From Porticoccaceae bacterium (GTDB lineage Bacteria; Pseudomonadota; Gammaproteobacteria; Pseudomonadales; Porticoccaceae), in NCBI GenBank assembly GCA_029250825.1, contig JAQXEN010000050.1, positions 1-64,000 of the forward strand: a stretch of DNA of 64,000 nt, given 5' to 3'. Below, one piece after another: positions 17,802 through 29,649 of the stretch (the stretch's first letter is position 1; every line of letters starts with the position of its first letter). Below the pieces are notes generated by a model. It was not told where the DNA came from and did not search any database. It saw only the letters and a program-made list of their open reading frames with translations. The position numbers were made by a program, and so were the translations under genes.

Positions 17802-19970
17802 ATGGTCGAACGTATTCAGCACTCAGGCTTACAGATTGCACAACCGATTTACCAGCTGGTCAACGACCAAATTTGTCCCGGAACCGGTATTGAGCCGGAG
17901 CAGTTCTGGGCAGACTTTGCAGACATTATCAATCATTTTGCACCGATAAATCATGAACTCCTCAAAAAGCGTGAATTTCTTCAGGCTCAGATTGATAGCT
18001 GGCATCACCAGCATCGGGATGATTTTAGTTTTGCCGATTACAAGGCTTTCTTACAAAGTATCGACTACTTGGTTGCTGAGGGTCCGAGCTTTTCCGTTAC
18101 ACCAGACAATGTTGACCCTGAAATTGCCCTTCAGGCGGGGCCACAACTAGTTGTTCCAATTATGAATGCGCGCTTTGCCTTAAATGCGGTAAATGCCCGC
18201 TGGGGCAGTCTCTACGATGCGCTCTATGGCAATGATGTTATCTCAGAGGAAGGTGGTGCGGAGAAAGCCGGCGCCTATAACCCTGTGCGAGGCCAGAAGG
18301 TTATTGATTATGGTCGCGATCTGCTGGATACCGCGGCGCCCTTAGCTGTTGGTTCTCATCATCGGGCGACTGCTTATCAGGTGCGTGATCAGTCTTTGGT
18401 GGTGACTCTGGACGATGGTTCGGCGACCCATTTGGCGAATCCGGATCAGTTTATAGGCTATTTGGGTACAGCAGAAAATCCTGCGTCAATACTGTTACAA
18501 AACAATAGGTTGCACATTGAAATCCAGGTAGATTCTGCTCATCAAGTAGGTGCCACTGACAAAGCTGGGGTCAAAGATATTGTCCTTGAAGCGGCCCTGA
18601 CCACCATTATGGACTGTGAAGACTCGGTTGCTGCGGTAGATGCTGAAGATAAGTCTCTGGCCTACGGTAACTGGTTGGGCTTAAACAAAGGCACCTTGGA
18701 AGAGACCATTACCCGGGGTGACAAAAGCTTTGTCCGCTCAATGAATCCTGATCGGGAGTATCTGGCAGCGGATGGTTCAACGTTGCGGTTAAATGGCCGC
18801 AGCCTAATGTTTGTGCGCAATGTAGGTCATCTGATGACCAATCCTGCGATTCTTGATGCTCAGGGCAATGAGGTTCCGGAAGGCATTATGGATGGCATGA
18901 TCACCAGCCTGATCTCCCTTCATGATCTCAAGCGTACCGGTCGCCTGACTAACTCTGCAGCGGGCAGCAGCTATATCGTCAAGCCAAAAATGCACGGCCC
19001 GGAAGAAGTAGCGTTTACTAACAGCTTATTCGATGCCATTGAAGATGCGCTGGGCCTTGAGCGCCACAGGATTAAAGTGGGCATTATGGATGAAGAGCGC
19101 CGTACCTCGGTAAACCTTAAAGAGTGTATCCGCGCCGCTAAAGGCCGTGTGGTGTTTATTAATACCGGGTTTTTGGATCGCACCGGTGACGAGATTCATA
19201 CCAGCATGCACGCTGGTCCCTTCGCGTTAAAGGCAGACCTTAAGGCAATGCCTTGGATTAGCGCCTATGAAGATCGCAATGTCGATGTGGGACTGGCCTC
19301 TGGTCTTAGGGGCAAAGCCCAAATAGGTAAGGGCATGTGGGCGATTCCAGACAATATGGCGGATATGATGCGGATCAAAATAGGCCATCCAAAATCCGGC
19401 GCCAATACGGCTTGGGTACCATCGCCAACGGCGGCTACTCTGCATGCTATGCACTACCATCAGGTGGATGTGGCCGCAGTGCAAGAGCAGGTGGCGGCGC
19501 GGCCTATGGCCAGTGTCGATGATATTTTGACTATTCCTCTGCTAGGGGATCGCCAGCTCAGCGCCGAAGAGATTCAGCTGGAACTGGATAACAATGCCCA
19601 GGGACTGCTCGGCTATGTGGTGCGCTGGGTAGAGCAGGGAGTGGGTTGCTCCAAGGTGCTCGATATCAATAATGTGGGCCTGATGGAAGATCGCGCGACA
19701 CTGCGTATCTCCAGTCAGCATATGACCAACTGGCTGCACCACGGTATCTGCAGCGCTGAGCAGATAACCGAGACGCTTAAGCGCATGGCTGTGGTAGTTG
19801 ACGGTCAAAATGCTGGGGACCCTGACTATATTACAATGAGTCCTAACTTTGAGCAGAGCAATGCCTTTCAGGCAGCCTGTGATCTGGTATTTAAGGGCGA
19901 TAAGCAACCTAGCGGATATACTGAGCCATTGCTTCACGCCTATCGTCAGCGCTCAAAAGCAGCGGTTTAA
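17802..19970 (+). CDS. glcB: Malate synthase G
   Basis: Condenses glyoxylate with acetyl-CoA to malate, the second step of the glyoxylate shunt. 722 aa, the usual length of the G isoform. Recognisable segments are [18 protein letters not shown] (Mg/acetyl-CoA region), [29 protein letters not shown], and the C-terminal [13 protein letters not shown] with VDGQNAGDP. Ribosome binding site AGGAG precedes the ATG. It is followed 43 bp later by rraA and may be cotranscribed with it. Together with aceA it lets the cell grow on acetate or fatty acids, in agreement with fadB and the etf genes in the same window. Confidence 0.97.
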   Translation: MVERIQHSGLQIAQPIYQLVNDQICPGTGIEPEQFWADFADIINHFAPINHELLKKREFLQAQIDSWHHQHRDDFSFADYKAFLQSIDYLVAEGPSFSVTPDNVDPEIALQAGPQLVVPIMNARFALNAVNARWGSLYDALYGNDVISEEGGAEKAGAYNPVRGQKVIDYGRDLLDTAAPLAVGSHHRATAYQVRDQSLVVTLDDGSATHLANPDQFIGYLGTAENPASILLQNNRLHIEIQVDSAHQVGATDKAGVKDIVLEAALTTIMDCEDSVAAVDAEDKSLAYGNWLGLNKGTLEETITRGDKSFVRSMNPDREYLAADGSTLRLNGRSLMFVRNVGHLMTNPAILDAQGNEVPEGIMDGMITSLISLHDLKRTGRLTNSAAGSSYIVKPKMHGPEEVAFTNSLFDAIEDALGLERHRIKVGIMDEERRTSVNLKECIRAAKGRVVFINTGFLDRTGDEIHTSMHAGPFALKADLKAMPWISAYEDRNVDVGLASGLRGKAQIGKGMWAIPDNMADMMRIKIGHPKSGANTAWVPSPTAATLHAMHYHQVDVAAVQEQVAARPMASVDDILTIPLLGDRQLSAEEIQLELDNNAQGLLGYVVRWVEQGVGCSKVLDINNVGLMEDRATLRISSQHMTNWLHHGICSAEQITETLKRMAVVVDGQNAGDPDYITMSPNFEQSNAFQAACDLVFKGDKQPSGYTEPLLHAYRQRSKAAV

Positions 19971-20013
19971 GAGGCGTCAATTGAGGCGCGTTTATTAAGA
20001 GAATTGTATAACG

Positions 20014-20490
20014 ATGAAATCCACTCCCGATCTCTGCGACCAGTACCCGGACCTGATTCAGGTGGTTGAACTGATGTTCAGCAACTATGGGGGTCGCGAG
20101 AGCTTTGCGGGTGAGGTGGTCACGGTAAAGTGCTTTGAAGATAATAGCTGTGTCAAACAGCTAGTGGGCACCGTCGGCTTGGGTCGGGTAATGGTCGTAG
20201 ATGGCGGCGGCAGTATGCGCCGTGCCTGTCTCGGGGATATGTTAGCGGAAAAGGCTTCGGCAAATGGCTGGAGTGGGCTGATCATCTATGGCTGTATTCG
20301 CGATGTGGATGAGATTATGGCCACTGATATCGGTGTTCAGGCTCTGGGTACACATCCGATGAAAACCCAGAAGAAAGGCATTGGTGAAACACAGATTAGC
20401 GTCAGCTTTGGTGGTGTTACCTTTAATCCCGGCGACTATGTCTACGCTGACAATAATGGCATTGTGGTTGCCTCACAGGAGCTTCTCTAG
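20014..20490 (+). CDS. rraA: RraA family protein (RNase E activity regulator / HMG aldolase fold)
   Basis: 158 aa, close over its whole length to E. coli RraA: SELCDxY-like start ([14 protein letters not shown]), [70 protein letters not shown]. In E. coli RraA binds RNase E and inhibits mRNA decay; some relatives instead are class II 4-hydroxy-4-methyl-2-oxoglutarate/oxaloacetate aldolases. Here the G-D-N/LA pocket residues ([13 protein letters not shown]) are compatible with either. Its place just after glcB would fit a role near oxaloacetate metabolism, but this is only context. Stop codon lies 1 bp from the stop of the convergent GNAT gene. Confidence 0.88.
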   Translation: MKSTPDLCDQYPDLIQVVELMFSNYGGRESFAGEVVTVKCFEDNSCVKQLVGTVGLGRVMVVDGGGSMRRACLGDMLAEKASANGWSGLIIYGCIRDVDEIMATDIGVQALGTHPMKTQKKGIGETQISVSFGGVTFNPGDYVYADNNGIVVASQELL

Positions 20491-20491
20491 T

Positions 20492-20926
20492 CTAACGAAG
20501 CCTGAGCTTCATTGCTAAATGGGGCATGTCGGCGTCCATAAACTGCTCCCCGTAACCGATAAACCCAAGGCCGCTGTAAAACGGCAGTGCCGTGAGTTGG
20601 GCATGGAGAAATAGCTCTGGCAGTTTATTGGTCAAAGCCGTTTCGATAACAGCGCGCATAATGGCATCGCCAATACCGCGCCTGCGCTGGGGTTTCAGCA
20701 CCGCCATGCGGCCGAAATGGCCATCAGGCAAGAGTCGCCCAGTGCCCACTGCACTATTGTCGGCGTAGGCTAGCCAGTGTATACAATTAGGATCGAGACC
20801 ATCAAAATCGAGATCCAGAGGGACATTCTGTTCCTCCACAAACACGGCTGTGCGAATGCGGCGTATCTCGGATTCACTGCTTTGCCAGCTGGTCTGCTTA
20901 ATCCATATGGTCGGTTTAGCCTGCAT
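20492..20926 (-). CDS. GNAT-family N-acetyltransferase (ElaA/YjcF-like)
   Basis: 144 aa from the ATG at 20926, chosen because GAGG is 6 nt upstream; the frame is open back to 20965. The sequence RTAVFVEEQNVPLDLDFDGLD, then AVGTGRLLPDGHFGRMAVLKPQRRRGIGDAIM, is a GNAT fold with an acetyl-CoA pyrophosphate loop (RRRGIG). The C-terminal LHAQLTALPFYSGLGFIGYGEQFMDADMPH is typical of the ElaA/YjcF clade, with substrates unknown. Convergent and almost touching rraA, divergent from ggt. Confidence 0.85.
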   Translation of the reverse strand: MQAKPTIWIKQTSWQSSESEIRRIRTAVFVEEQNVPLDLDFDGLDPNCIHWLAYADNSAVGTGRLLPDGHFGRMAVLKPQRRRGIGDAIMRAVIETALTNKLPELFLHAQLTALPFYSGLGFIGYGEQFMDADMPHLAMKLRLR

Positions 20927-21120
20927 ATAGAGCCTCAAAATTGATTTCGTCTTAATGACTGGCAACCATAATGTATCTGGTCGAGAAATGCCCTAGTTTA
21001 GGGGGAATATCAATACACCCTTAAAATCAGCTATATTGCTGCAAAATGTTGCCTTCTATAATGGAATAATAGAAGGTGACGATTCCATTGTGAACGACCC
21101 TTAAATCGAGATTATTCAGC

Positions 21121-22878
21121 ATGATCAGAAATTTATTTATCAGCGCCCAGATAGCCCTCTATCTGCTGCTAAGCACCGTTTCCCTGGCCGCAGAAAAAGC
21201 CATTATTGACTCCAGTGCCCGCTTTCACCCGGTGATCAGTGATCGCGGCATGGTCGTGTCCCAAGAGATGCTCGCCAGTCAGGTGGGCGCCGACATTCTG
21301 GCGCGCGGCGGCAATGCTGTGGACGCGGCAGTGGCTACGGGTTTTGCTCTGGCGGTAACTTTGCCCCGGGCTGGCAACCTCGGCGGCGGTGGCTTTATGC
21401 TGGTTCACTTAGCCAAGGAAAACAAAACCCTTGCCATCGATTATCGCGAGATGGCACCTGCCTCAGCCTCTAGAGATATGTTTCTCGATGCGGAAGGGGA
21501 TGTGGACAACAGTAAGGCCCGGTTTAGCATCCAATCATCCGGTGTGCCGGGCACTGTAGCGGGTTTGCTTCACGCCCTCGAGCGCTATGGCACCATGACT
21601 CCAAAGCAGGTCTTAGAGCCAGCTATAGCTCTAGCAAGTAAGGGCTTTCCCGTATCCCTAGATCTCTCTTCATCGCTGATGGCGCGTCACAAGACTCTGC
21701 ACAAAAATGCCGCCTCAAAAAAGTACTTTTACAAGGCCGATGGCGCCGGCTACCAGTTCGGCGAAACTCTGGTGCAAGAAGATCTTGCCGCCACTCTTGG
21801 GCGTATTTCCAAGGCTGGCCGCAGTGGCTTTTATAAGGGTAAAACCGCACAGCTTATCGTGGCTGAAATGCAGCGCAGCGGCGGCTTAATCCGTGATTCA
21901 GATCTGGCCAACTATCAGGTTGTGGAGCGTGTGCCAGTCTGTGGCGGCTATCGTGGCAACAGTGTCTGCGCTATGCCTCCGCCATCCTCCGGTGGTGTGC
22001 ATATGATCCAGATGCTGAATATTCTCGAAGGCTGGGATCTGGCCGCCGTGGGCCATAACAGCGCCGCCTATATTCACCGTCTGGTGGAGTCAATGCGCCG
22101 AGCCTATGCGGATCGCAGTAGTTATTTAGGCGATCCGGATTACTTTCCGGTACCGGTGGCGGAGTTAACCGATAAAAAATATGCCGCTGAATTACGTCAA
22201 CAGATCGATCTGCATAAGGCCAGTCGCTCAGAGGATATCCGTCCCGGACTCGACAGTACCTCCGGCGCCAATGAAAGTACCGAGACCACCCATTTCAGCA
22301 CTTGGGATAAGTGGGGCAATGTTGTCAGCAACACCTACACCCTTAACTTCTCCTATGGCAGTGGTATCTCTGTGTCTGGAGCAGGCTTTCTGTTGAACAA
22401 TGAAATGGATGACTTCTCAGCCAAGCCCGGCTCTCCCAATGGCTATGGCTTGGTGGGCGGTGTCGCCAATGCCATTGAACCGGGCAAACGCCCTCTGTCA
22501 TCCATGACCCCGAGCATTGTCTTTGATGCTGCAGGTGCGCCGATCCTAGCCACCGGTAGCCCTGGGGGCAGCACCATTATTACGATTGTTATGCAGATGG
22601 TGTTAAATGTTATCGACTTTGATATGAATGTTGCAGAGGCCACCGCCGCATCGCGCATTCATCACCAATGGCTGCCTGATACAGTGTTTTATGAGGCGGG
22701 TATATCAGTGGATACCCTGCAGCGGCTTCGGGATATGGGCCATCAGCTTAACGATAAGACTAGTCGGTTGGGGGCAACTAATACTATTCAAGTGGATCCC
22801 AGTGGCAAGATGTTTTATGGAACCGCCGACTACCGCCGCGATGGGTCCGGGGTGGCAGTGCCAGCTGTAGCCGACTAG
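21121..22878 (+). CDS. ggt: Gamma-glutamyltransferase (gamma-glutamyltranspeptidase)
   Basis: Periplasmic N-terminal-nucleophile hydrolase that cleaves glutathione and other gamma-glutamyl compounds. A signal peptide covers about residues 1-23 (IALYLLLSTVSLAA). The proenzyme (585 aa) self-cleaves before Thr390 in ESTETTHFS, giving large and small subunits. Substrate-binding segments are GGNAVDAAVATGFALAV, PRAGNLGGGGFMLV, and in the small subunit LNNEMDDF, GKRPLSSMTPSIV and GSPGGSTI. The lid-loop region is present. Stop codon abuts the end of roxA (convergent). It lies within an otherwise conserved neighbourhood and is probably an insertion there. Confidence 0.96.
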   Translation: MIRNLFISAQIALYLLLSTVSLAAEKAIIDSSARFHPVISDRGMVVSQEMLASQVGADILARGGNAVDAAVATGFALAVTLPRAGNLGGGGFMLVHLAKENKTLAIDYREMAPASASRDMFLDAEGDVDNSKARFSIQSSGVPGTVAGLLHALERYGTMTPKQVLEPAIALASKGFPVSLDLSSSLMARHKTLHKNAASKKYFYKADGAGYQFGETLVQEDLAATLGRISKAGRSGFYKGKTAQLIVAEMQRSGGLIRDSDLANYQVVERVPVCGGYRGNSVCAMPPPSSGGVHMIQMLNILEGWDLAAVGHNSAAYIHRLVESMRRAYADRSSYLGDPDYFPVPVAELTDKKYAAELRQQIDLHKASRSEDIRPGLDSTSGANESTETTHFSTWDKWGNVVSNTYTLNFSYGSGISVSGAGFLLNNEMDDFSAKPGSPNGYGLVGGVANAIEPGKRPLSSMTPSIVFDAAGAPILATGSPGGSTIITIVMQMVLNVIDFDMNVAEATAASRIHHQWLPDTVFYEAGISVDTLQRLRDMGHQLNDKTSRLGATNTIQVDPSGKMFYGTADYRRDGSGVAVPAVAD

Positions 22879-23811
22879 CTACTGCTTAAGCCCATTTTCA
22901 TAGTGATTGACGCTGCCATCTGCATTGCGTAGATCGGCAGTGCGCTGCTCGCCAGTGTCATCAACCAGCATCGGATACTTGGGTGCTGTCATAAAGATGG
23001 CAAACCATTCCGCCAACAATTTATCGTCATCCAAGGTCTCCAATAACAGCTTTTTAACCTGGGCAATATAGGCATCGGGAATTGGTCCCTGAGCAGACTC
23101 TGGAGTCAGTGGCGGGTCGATAAGGTAGCGTGGCGCTGGGCTGCGGCTCAGCAGCTCGGTGGCCAGATCATCGAGCATCTCGGTGGCGGCGGGGGATCTA
23201 AAGCCCACGGAAAAGGTCGTGCAATCACCCACTGCAACACCGTGATGAGCGATCTGCGGGGGCAGATACAACATATCCCCTGGTTCTAATATCCATTCAT
23301 CGGTGGCGGCAAAATCAGCCAGAATTTTGAGGTCGGTATTTTCAGTTAGCGCCGTGTGCTCATCGCAGTGCTGGCCAATCTGCCAGCGGCGCTTGCCAGC
23401 ACCCTGAAGCAAAAATACATCGTAGTAATCAAAGTGTGGTCCGACACTGCCGCCGTCTTCAGCGTAGCTGACCATAATGTCATCCAGACGCCAGGCGGGT
23501 AAGAAATCAAAGTGCGTCAGCAATTCGGCCACTTCAGGCACCCAGAGGTCAACGGCTTGAACAAGCAGTGTCCACTGGCTATCGGGAAGATTAGCAAAAC
23601 GCTCGGGGTCGAAAGGGCCGTGCTCAAGCTGCCAGTCACTGCCCACTACTAAGCGAGACTCAACCTCTGGCTCGAGAGCCATGCCAGCCAACTCATCGCC
23701 ATCAATTGGCGGTTCAAAGTCGGCTATGGCGCCACGAATTAAAAGTGGTTTTTTCTGCCAGTAGTTGGCCAAAAAGTCTGCTGTGCTGATCTCTCCGAGA
23801 ATACTCTGCAC
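22879..23811 (-). CDS. roxA: JmjC/cupin ribosomal protein uL16 arginine hydroxylase
   Basis: Fe(II)/2-oxoglutarate oxygenase of the RoxA (YcfD) family; it hydroxylates an arginine of ribosomal protein L16 in E. coli. The metal triad is visible: H-x-D in GPHFDYYD and a later His in [22 protein letters not shown] lies just before. The C-terminal winged-helix dimer domain is present but shorter than in E. coli (about 310 against 373 aa). The frame opens at a TTG inside purB (23850), but the GTG at 23811, 4 nt after the purB stop, is the more economical start. Likely cotranscribed with purB; in E. coli the same genes are neighbours with phoPQ between. Confidence 0.88.
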   Translation of the reverse strand: MQSILGEISTADFLANYWQKKPLLIRGAIADFEPPIDGDELAGMALEPEVESRLVVGSDWQLEHGPFDPERFANLPDSQWTLLVQAVDLWVPEVAELLTHFDFLPAWRLDDIMVSYAEDGGSVGPHFDYYDVFLLQGAGKRRWQIGQHCDEHTALTENTDLKILADFAATDEWILEPGDMLYLPPQIAHHGVAVGDCTTFSVGFRSPAATEMLDDLATELLSRSPAPRYLIDPPLTPESAQGPIPDAYIAQVKKLLLETLDDDKLLAEWFAIFMTAPKYPMLVDDTGEQRTADLRNADGSVNHYENGLKQ

Positions 23812-23815
23812 GGTA

Positions 23816-25216
<1,401 letters not shown>

Positions 25217-25299
25217 TTAAGCCTCGTATGATAGCGGAATCACTGCTGAATTTCAGATTATTTGCGTATCCGGGGCGAGGCCTGTGGGATCCGCCACAA

Positions 25300-25917
25300 C
25301 TAGTTTTGCAGTGCCCGAACCAAGGCCTTGCGATAGACCAACAGATGGTAGCGTTTGCCACCTAATTGACGCCATAAAAAGGCACTTCTGACGGCGGCAA
25401 ACAGCAGGCAGCGGATGCGTTCAGCAACGCCCGGCTGTTGCAGATAGATGGGATTGCCCTTGACCTGAATACGCTGACGCAGGGTGCTGATGGTCTGTTG
25501 ATAAAGAGAGGCGATATTGGCAAACACATTGTCGTGAATAACCGAGAAGTGCTCCGCCTGACGGGCAGCGCTATCGATACCCTCAGCAATATTTTTTAGC
25601 ATCACTGGGCGGCTATTGAGTTGGCGTTCAATACTTAAAATAGACAGGGTATAGACTAGGGTAATGCCGCGATATAGCTCGCTGCCTTTATGCTCGCCGA
25701 GCAGCAGGGTGAGTGCATCGGCACCGGATTCTAAATTTTGCTCAGAACCATAGAGATCTTCGATGGACTCTGGATCTTGGTTGAGCAGGGCGCTGATACA
25801 GACTTTCATCTGCTCAGGGGAGGCATCTCCGGAAGTGGCCAGTTGGTCCACTAGATGGCAGGCCTGAAATACTCCCGCTAGAGCCATTGCCTGGTCGCGA
25901 GTGGGCTTGGCAAACAT
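25300..25917 (-). CDS. hflD: HflD, lysogenization regulator homologue
   Basis: About 205 aa, all-helical peripheral membrane protein. In E. coli HflD binds lambda CII and reduces lysogeny; its native cellular role is unclear. Identified from DQAMALAGVFQACHLVDQLATSG, IEDLYGSEQNLESGADAL and GSELYRGITLVYTLSILSIERQL, and from its position between mnmA and purB, the same as in E. coli. The ATG at 25917 overlaps the mnmA stop in TGATG, indicating translational coupling; a longer frame to 25935 is less likely. Confidence 0.92.
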   Translation of the reverse strand: MFAKPTRDQAMALAGVFQACHLVDQLATSGDASPEQMKVCISALLNQDPESIEDLYGSEQNLESGADALTLLLGEHKGSELYRGITLVYTLSILSIERQLNSRPVMLKNIAEGIDSAARQAEHFSVIHDNVFANIASLYQQTISTLRQRIQVKGNPIYLQQPGVAERIRCLLFAAVRSAFLWRQLGGKRYHLLVYRKALVRALQN

Positions 25918-27011
25918 CAGTTGCTGCCATTCCAAGTGGCTTCGATAGTACCGCCACCGAGACAGTGATCATTGCGGTAAAACACCACAGACTGACCTGG
26001 GGTGATAGCCCGCTGCGGATCATCAAACTTCACTTCACAGCCATTTTCGGTGGGGGTTACCAAACAGGGCTGATCCGGCTGGCGATAGCGGGCTTTGGCC
26101 ATGCAGGTAAATGCAGAGCTGGGTTTGCCATTAATCCAGTTGATGCCTTCGGCGCGCAGATGGTCCGTAAACAGCAGCGGATGTTGCCCCCCTTGACCAA
26201 CAATCAGGCGGTTGTTACTGAGATCTTTTTGCAAGCTGTACCAGGGTTCATCTGGACTGTCTTTGACGCCGCCAATGCCAAGCCCTTGGCGCTGGCCAAT
26301 GGTATAAAACATTAGCCCCTGGTGGCGGCCAATCACTACGCCATCGGGTGTCACCATATCGCCGGGTTGTGCCGGGATATACTGTTCGAGAAAATCTTTA
26401 AAGCGGCGTTCGCCAATAAAACAGATACCGGTACTATCCTTTTTGCTCGAGGTAACAAAGCCATGTTCCTCGGCGATACGGCGCACTTCAGGCTTTTCCA
26501 ACTCGCCAACCGGGAACAGTGATTTGGCAAAGGCACTCTGTTCCACGGCATGGAGAAAGTAGCTCTGGTCTTTATTGTTGTCGAGGCCCTTTAACAGCTG
26601 GGTCTGACCATCCACCTCGGCGAGGCGAGTGTAGTGTCCGGTGGCGATAGCATCTGCGCCAAGAATCTGGGCGTAGTCGAGAAACACTTTGAATTTGATT
26701 TCCCGGTTGCAGAGAATATCCGGATTAGGTGTGCGGCCGGCGCGGTACTCTTCGAGAAAGTGCTCGAAGACATTGTCCCAGTAATCGGCGGCAAAATTAG
26801 CCGTATGCAGAGTGATATCGAGCTTGTCGCAAACCTGCTGTGCATCGGCTAAATCAGCTTTGGCGGTGCAGTATTCGGTCTCGTCGTCTTCGTCCCAGTT
26901 CTTCATAAACAGGCCTTCGACGCTGTAACCCTGCTGCATAAGCAGCAGCGCTGCCACTGAGGAATCGACGCCGCCAGACATGCCAACAATAACTTTCTGT
27001 ACTTTGCTCAT
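25917..27011 (-). CDS. mnmA: tRNA-specific 2-thiouridylase
   Basis: Thiolates U34 of Lys, Glu and Gln tRNAs using sulfur relayed by the Tus proteins. 364 aa. PP-loop ATP pyrophosphatase motif GMSGGVDSS at 10-18. Catalytic Cys101 ([11 protein letters not shown]) and Cys196 ([12 protein letters not shown]) match E. coli C102 and C199. PxDQSYFLH-type segment [13 protein letters not shown] is present. One-nucleotide overlap with hflD. Upstream lies nudJ, 56 bp away. Confidence 0.97.
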   Translation of the reverse strand: MSKVQKVIVGMSGGVDSSVAALLLMQQGYSVEGLFMKNWDEDDETEYCTAKADLADAQQVCDKLDITLHTANFAADYWDNVFEHFLEEYRAGRTPNPDILCNREIKFKVFLDYAQILGADAIATGHYTRLAEVDGQTQLLKGLDNNKDQSYFLHAVEQSAFAKSLFPVGELEKPEVRRIAEEHGFVTSSKKDSTGICFIGERRFKDFLEQYIPAQPGDMVTPDGVVIGRHQGLMFYTIGQRQGLGIGGVKDSPDEPWYSLQKDLSNNRLIVGQGGQHPLLFTDHLRAEGINWINGKPSSAFTCMAKARYRQPDQPCLVTPTENGCEVKFDDPQRAITPGQSVVFYRNDHCLGGGTIEATWNGSN

Positions 27012-27067
27012 GGTTTACCAAGTCAATAATTGGCACATTAGATCAAGTGCCACAAAATAGGCCGCTA

Positions 27068-27514
27068 CTATAAGCTGTTGCGAAATATTTCCATAGGAAA
27101 AATCCGCTGGGCGAGATAATCATCGAGGCAGCTGATAACTCCGGGGCTGCGCAGTTGCTCGAGGTTCTGTTGAATTTCTTCCCGGCTCATCCACAGGGCA
27201 TAGTCTATATCCGGATCTATCGTTGCCTCAGCATCAAACCCTAGGGGCCTGGCAGCAAAGCCGAGACGGTAATAGGTAATCCCACTGGTCTCATTATAGG
27301 AGGTCAAGATGCCGAGAAAACCGGTCAGTTCAACTGTCCAGCCGGTCTCTTCAAGGGTCTCGCGAATGGCGGCGGCCTGAATATCTTCCCCGGGTTCAAC
27401 ATGTCCCGCCGGCTGATTGATCACCTGACGGCCATTCTTGGTTTCTTTAACCATCAGAAATTGGCCATCGCGTTCAACTATAGTGGCCACGGTAAGATGT
27501 ATTTTATTGGGCAC
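27068..27514 (-). CDS. nudJ: NUDIX hydrolase (NudJ-like phosphatase)
   Basis: 148 aa with a complete Nudix box, GHVEPGEDIQAAAIRETLEE plus TGW, which binds the catalytic Mg2+. E. coli NudJ hydrolyses HMP-pyrophosphate and nucleoside di/triphosphates. The position between rluE and mnmA equals that in E. coli, which supports the assignment. The start is a GTG at 27514 with AAGGAG 9 nt upstream, lying within the last codons of rluE; the rluE stop is only 2 nt before it, so the two are translationally coupled. Confidence 0.92.
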   Translation of the reverse strand: MPNKIHLTVATIVERDGQFLMVKETKNGRQVINQPAGHVEPGEDIQAAAIRETLEETGWTVELTGFLGILTSYNETSGITYYRLGFAARPLGFDAEATIDPDIDYALWMSREEIQQNLEQLRSPGVISCLDDYLAQRIFPMEIFRNSL

Positions 27515-27516
27515 GA

Positions 27517-28173
27517 TTAACGGCTCCTTTTTAACGGCGTTTTCTTTGCTGGCGATCTCCGTGCCGGAGGTCGTCCAGACACCGCTTTTTTGCCCACTGG
27601 CCTCTTGGATCGTGGTTTTTTAGGCTCAGGGGTGTCGACTGACTCAATGCGATACTCTCCCAGGACAATATCTGTGACTTTCCAGTCGCCAATGGCTGTT
27701 CTAACCAGACGCAGAGTGGGCAGACCCAAAGCGGCTGTCATTCGGCGCACCTGTCGGTTACGTCCTTCGTTAATCGTTAGTTCAATCCAGGAGTCGGAAA
27801 CGTTTTGGCGCTCTCTGATCGGCGGAAATCGCGGCCATAAATTTGGCGGATCGATCAATTTGCAGTGAACTGCTGAGGCTGGACCATCTTTCAATTGGAC
27901 GCCAGCCACCAGCTCAAGGCACTGGGACTCAGTGGCCGTGCCCTCCACCTGAACCCAGTAGGTTTTATTGAGCTTGTATTTTGGGTTACTAATCTGCGCC
28001 TGAAGCTGACCATTATCGGTTAGCAAGAGCAGACCTTCGGAGTCATAGTCGAGACGACCAGCGGGGTACATTCCCTTAATTTGAATAAACTCAGCCAGCG
28101 TTTTTCGTGCCTCTGAGTCGGTAAATTGGCTCAGAACATGAAAGGGTTTGTTAAACAGCAGTAGTTTAGACAC
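27517..28173 (-). CDS. rluE: 23S rRNA pseudouridine(2457) synthase
   Basis: RsuA/RluE-type pseudouridine synthase, 218 aa, without an N-terminal S4 domain. The catalytic aspartate lies in AGRLDYDSEGLLLLTDNG, followed by KTYWVQVEG and NEGRNRQVRRMTAALGLPTLRLVRTAIG, which is the family's uridine-binding element. A K/R-rich tail of about 35 residues (PKKPRSKRPVGKKAVSG...) extends beyond the usual end and probably aids rRNA binding. GTG start, AGGGA upstream. First gene of the minus-strand run rluE-nudJ-mnmA-hflD-purB-roxA, divergent from icd. Confidence 0.93.
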   Translation of the reverse strand: MSKLLLFNKPFHVLSQFTDSEARKTLAEFIQIKGMYPAGRLDYDSEGLLLLTDNGQLQAQISNPKYKLNKTYWVQVEGTATESQCLELVAGVQLKDGPASAVHCKLIDPPNLWPRFPPIRERQNVSDSWIELTINEGRNRQVRRMTAALGLPTLRLVRTAIGDWKVTDIVLGEYRIESVDTPEPKKPRSKRPVGKKAVSGRPPARRSPAKKTPLKRSR

Positions 28174-28295
28174 GGATTTCCCTAGTTTTTTCTTATTGTA
28201 AATGAAACAGGGTTACAAGAAAGGGTGAAAATGATGCTAAAATGCGGGCCTTTGGTAAATCTTTTACAAATAACATTAACCCCGCGGAGACAACA

Positions 28296-29549
28296 ATGGG
28301 ATATCAGCATATCCAGATACCCGAATCTGGTAAAAAAATAACCGTCAATACAGACTTTTCACTCAACGTTCCGAACAATCCAATCGTGCCTTTTATCGAA
28401 GGTGACGGCATCGGTATAGATATTACGCCAGTAATGATCAAGGTTATCGATGCGGCGGTCAAAAGCGCCTATGCCGGCGAGCGCAAAATCTCTTGGATGG
28501 AAGTGTTCTGTGGTGAGAAAGCCGCGGAACTGTACGAAGGTGACTGGTTCCCAGCTGAGACATTAGAGGCAGTTAAAGAATACGCCGTTTCAATCAAAGG
28601 CCCATTGACTACTCCTGTAGGTGGCGGTTTCCGCTCCCTGAACGTTGCACTGCGTCAAGAGCTAGACCTGTTTGTTTGTCAGCGTCCGGTTCGCTGGTTC
28701 AACGGTGTTCCATCGCCGGTCAAGCAGCCTAACAAGGTTGATATGTGCATCTTCCGTGAGAACTCCGAAGATATCTACGCCGGTATCGAGTGGAAAGCGG
28801 GCAGTGAAGAAGCCACTAAAGTGATCAAGTTTCTGCAAGAAGAGATGAGCGTCACTAAGATTCGTTTTGACGAGAACTGTGGTATTGGTGTTAAGCCAGT
28901 ATCAGAGCAGGGCACCAAGCGTCTGGTCAGCAAAGCGATTCAGTACGCTATCGATCAAAACAAGCCTTCTGTGACCATCGTTCACAAGGGCAATATCATG
29001 AAATTTACCGAAGGCGCGTTCTGCGACTGGGGCTATGAAGTTGCCCGTGAGCAATTCGATGCACAGCCATTAGACGGCGGCCCTTGGCACGTGATTAAAA
29101 ACCCAAACACTGGCGAAGACATTGTTGTTAAAGATGTTATTGCCGATGCGATGTTACAGCAGATTATCCTGCGTCCAGACGAGTACAGTGTGATTGCGAC
29201 GCTAAACCTCAATGGCGACTATATCTCTGATGCGCTGGCCGCACAGGTTGGTGGTATTGGTATTGCACCTGGTGCCAATCTCTCTGACGACGTTGCTATC
29301 TTTGAAGCCACTCACGGTACCGCGCCTAAGTATGCTGGCCAGGACAAGGTTAACCCGGGTTCACTGATTCTGTCTGCTGAAATGATGTTGCGTCATATGG
29401 GTTGGGGCGAAGCTGCTGATCTGGTTATCAAGGGTATCGAAGGCGCCATTTCTGAAAAGAAAGTCACCTATGATTTCGAGCGACTGATGGACGATGCTAC
29501 ATTAATGTCCTGCTCAGAGTTCGGCGATGTGATGATCGAAAATATGTAA
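28296..29549 (+). CDS. icd: NADP-dependent isocitrate dehydrogenase
   Basis: TCA-cycle enzyme converting isocitrate to 2-oxoglutarate. 417 aa from ATG 28296 (GGAGA 7 nt upstream); the frame opens earlier at 28242 but E. coli Icd (416 aa) supports the shorter start. The loop [20 protein letters not shown] contains the serine equivalent to E. coli Ser113, which AceK phosphorylates to divert flux to the glyoxylate shunt; aceK is not in this window. Substrate residues continue in [14 protein letters not shown] and [20 protein letters not shown]. Ended by a strong intrinsic terminator. Confidence 0.97.
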   Translation: MGYQHIQIPESGKKITVNTDFSLNVPNNPIVPFIEGDGIGIDITPVMIKVIDAAVKSAYAGERKISWMEVFCGEKAAELYEGDWFPAETLEAVKEYAVSIKGPLTTPVGGGFRSLNVALRQELDLFVCQRPVRWFNGVPSPVKQPNKVDMCIFRENSEDIYAGIEWKAGSEEATKVIKFLQEEMSVTKIRFDENCGIGVKPVSEQGTKRLVSKAIQYAIDQNKPSVTIVHKGNIMKFTEGAFCDWGYEVAREQFDAQPLDGGPWHVIKNPNTGEDIVVKDVIADAMLQQIILRPDEYSVIATLNLNGDYISDALAAQVGGIGIAPGANLSDDVAIFEATHGTAPKYAGQDKVNPGSLILSAEMMLRHMGWGEAADLVIKGIEGAISEKKVTYDFERLMDDATLMSCSEFGDVMIENM

Positions 29550-29579
29550 TTGCTACTGTTATAAGTAGCTAGATAAAGA

Positions 29580-29604
29580 AACCGGCCTCGCAGCCGGTTT
29601 TTTT
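29580..29604 (+). terminator. Intrinsic terminator of icd
   Basis: ACCGGC, six-base loop CTCGCA, GCCGGT, then T7, 31 bp after the icd stop. Confidence 0.92.
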
Positions 29605-29649
29605 ATATCTCGCCATTATTAGTTTTGATAGCAGCCTGAGAAGTGGGCT

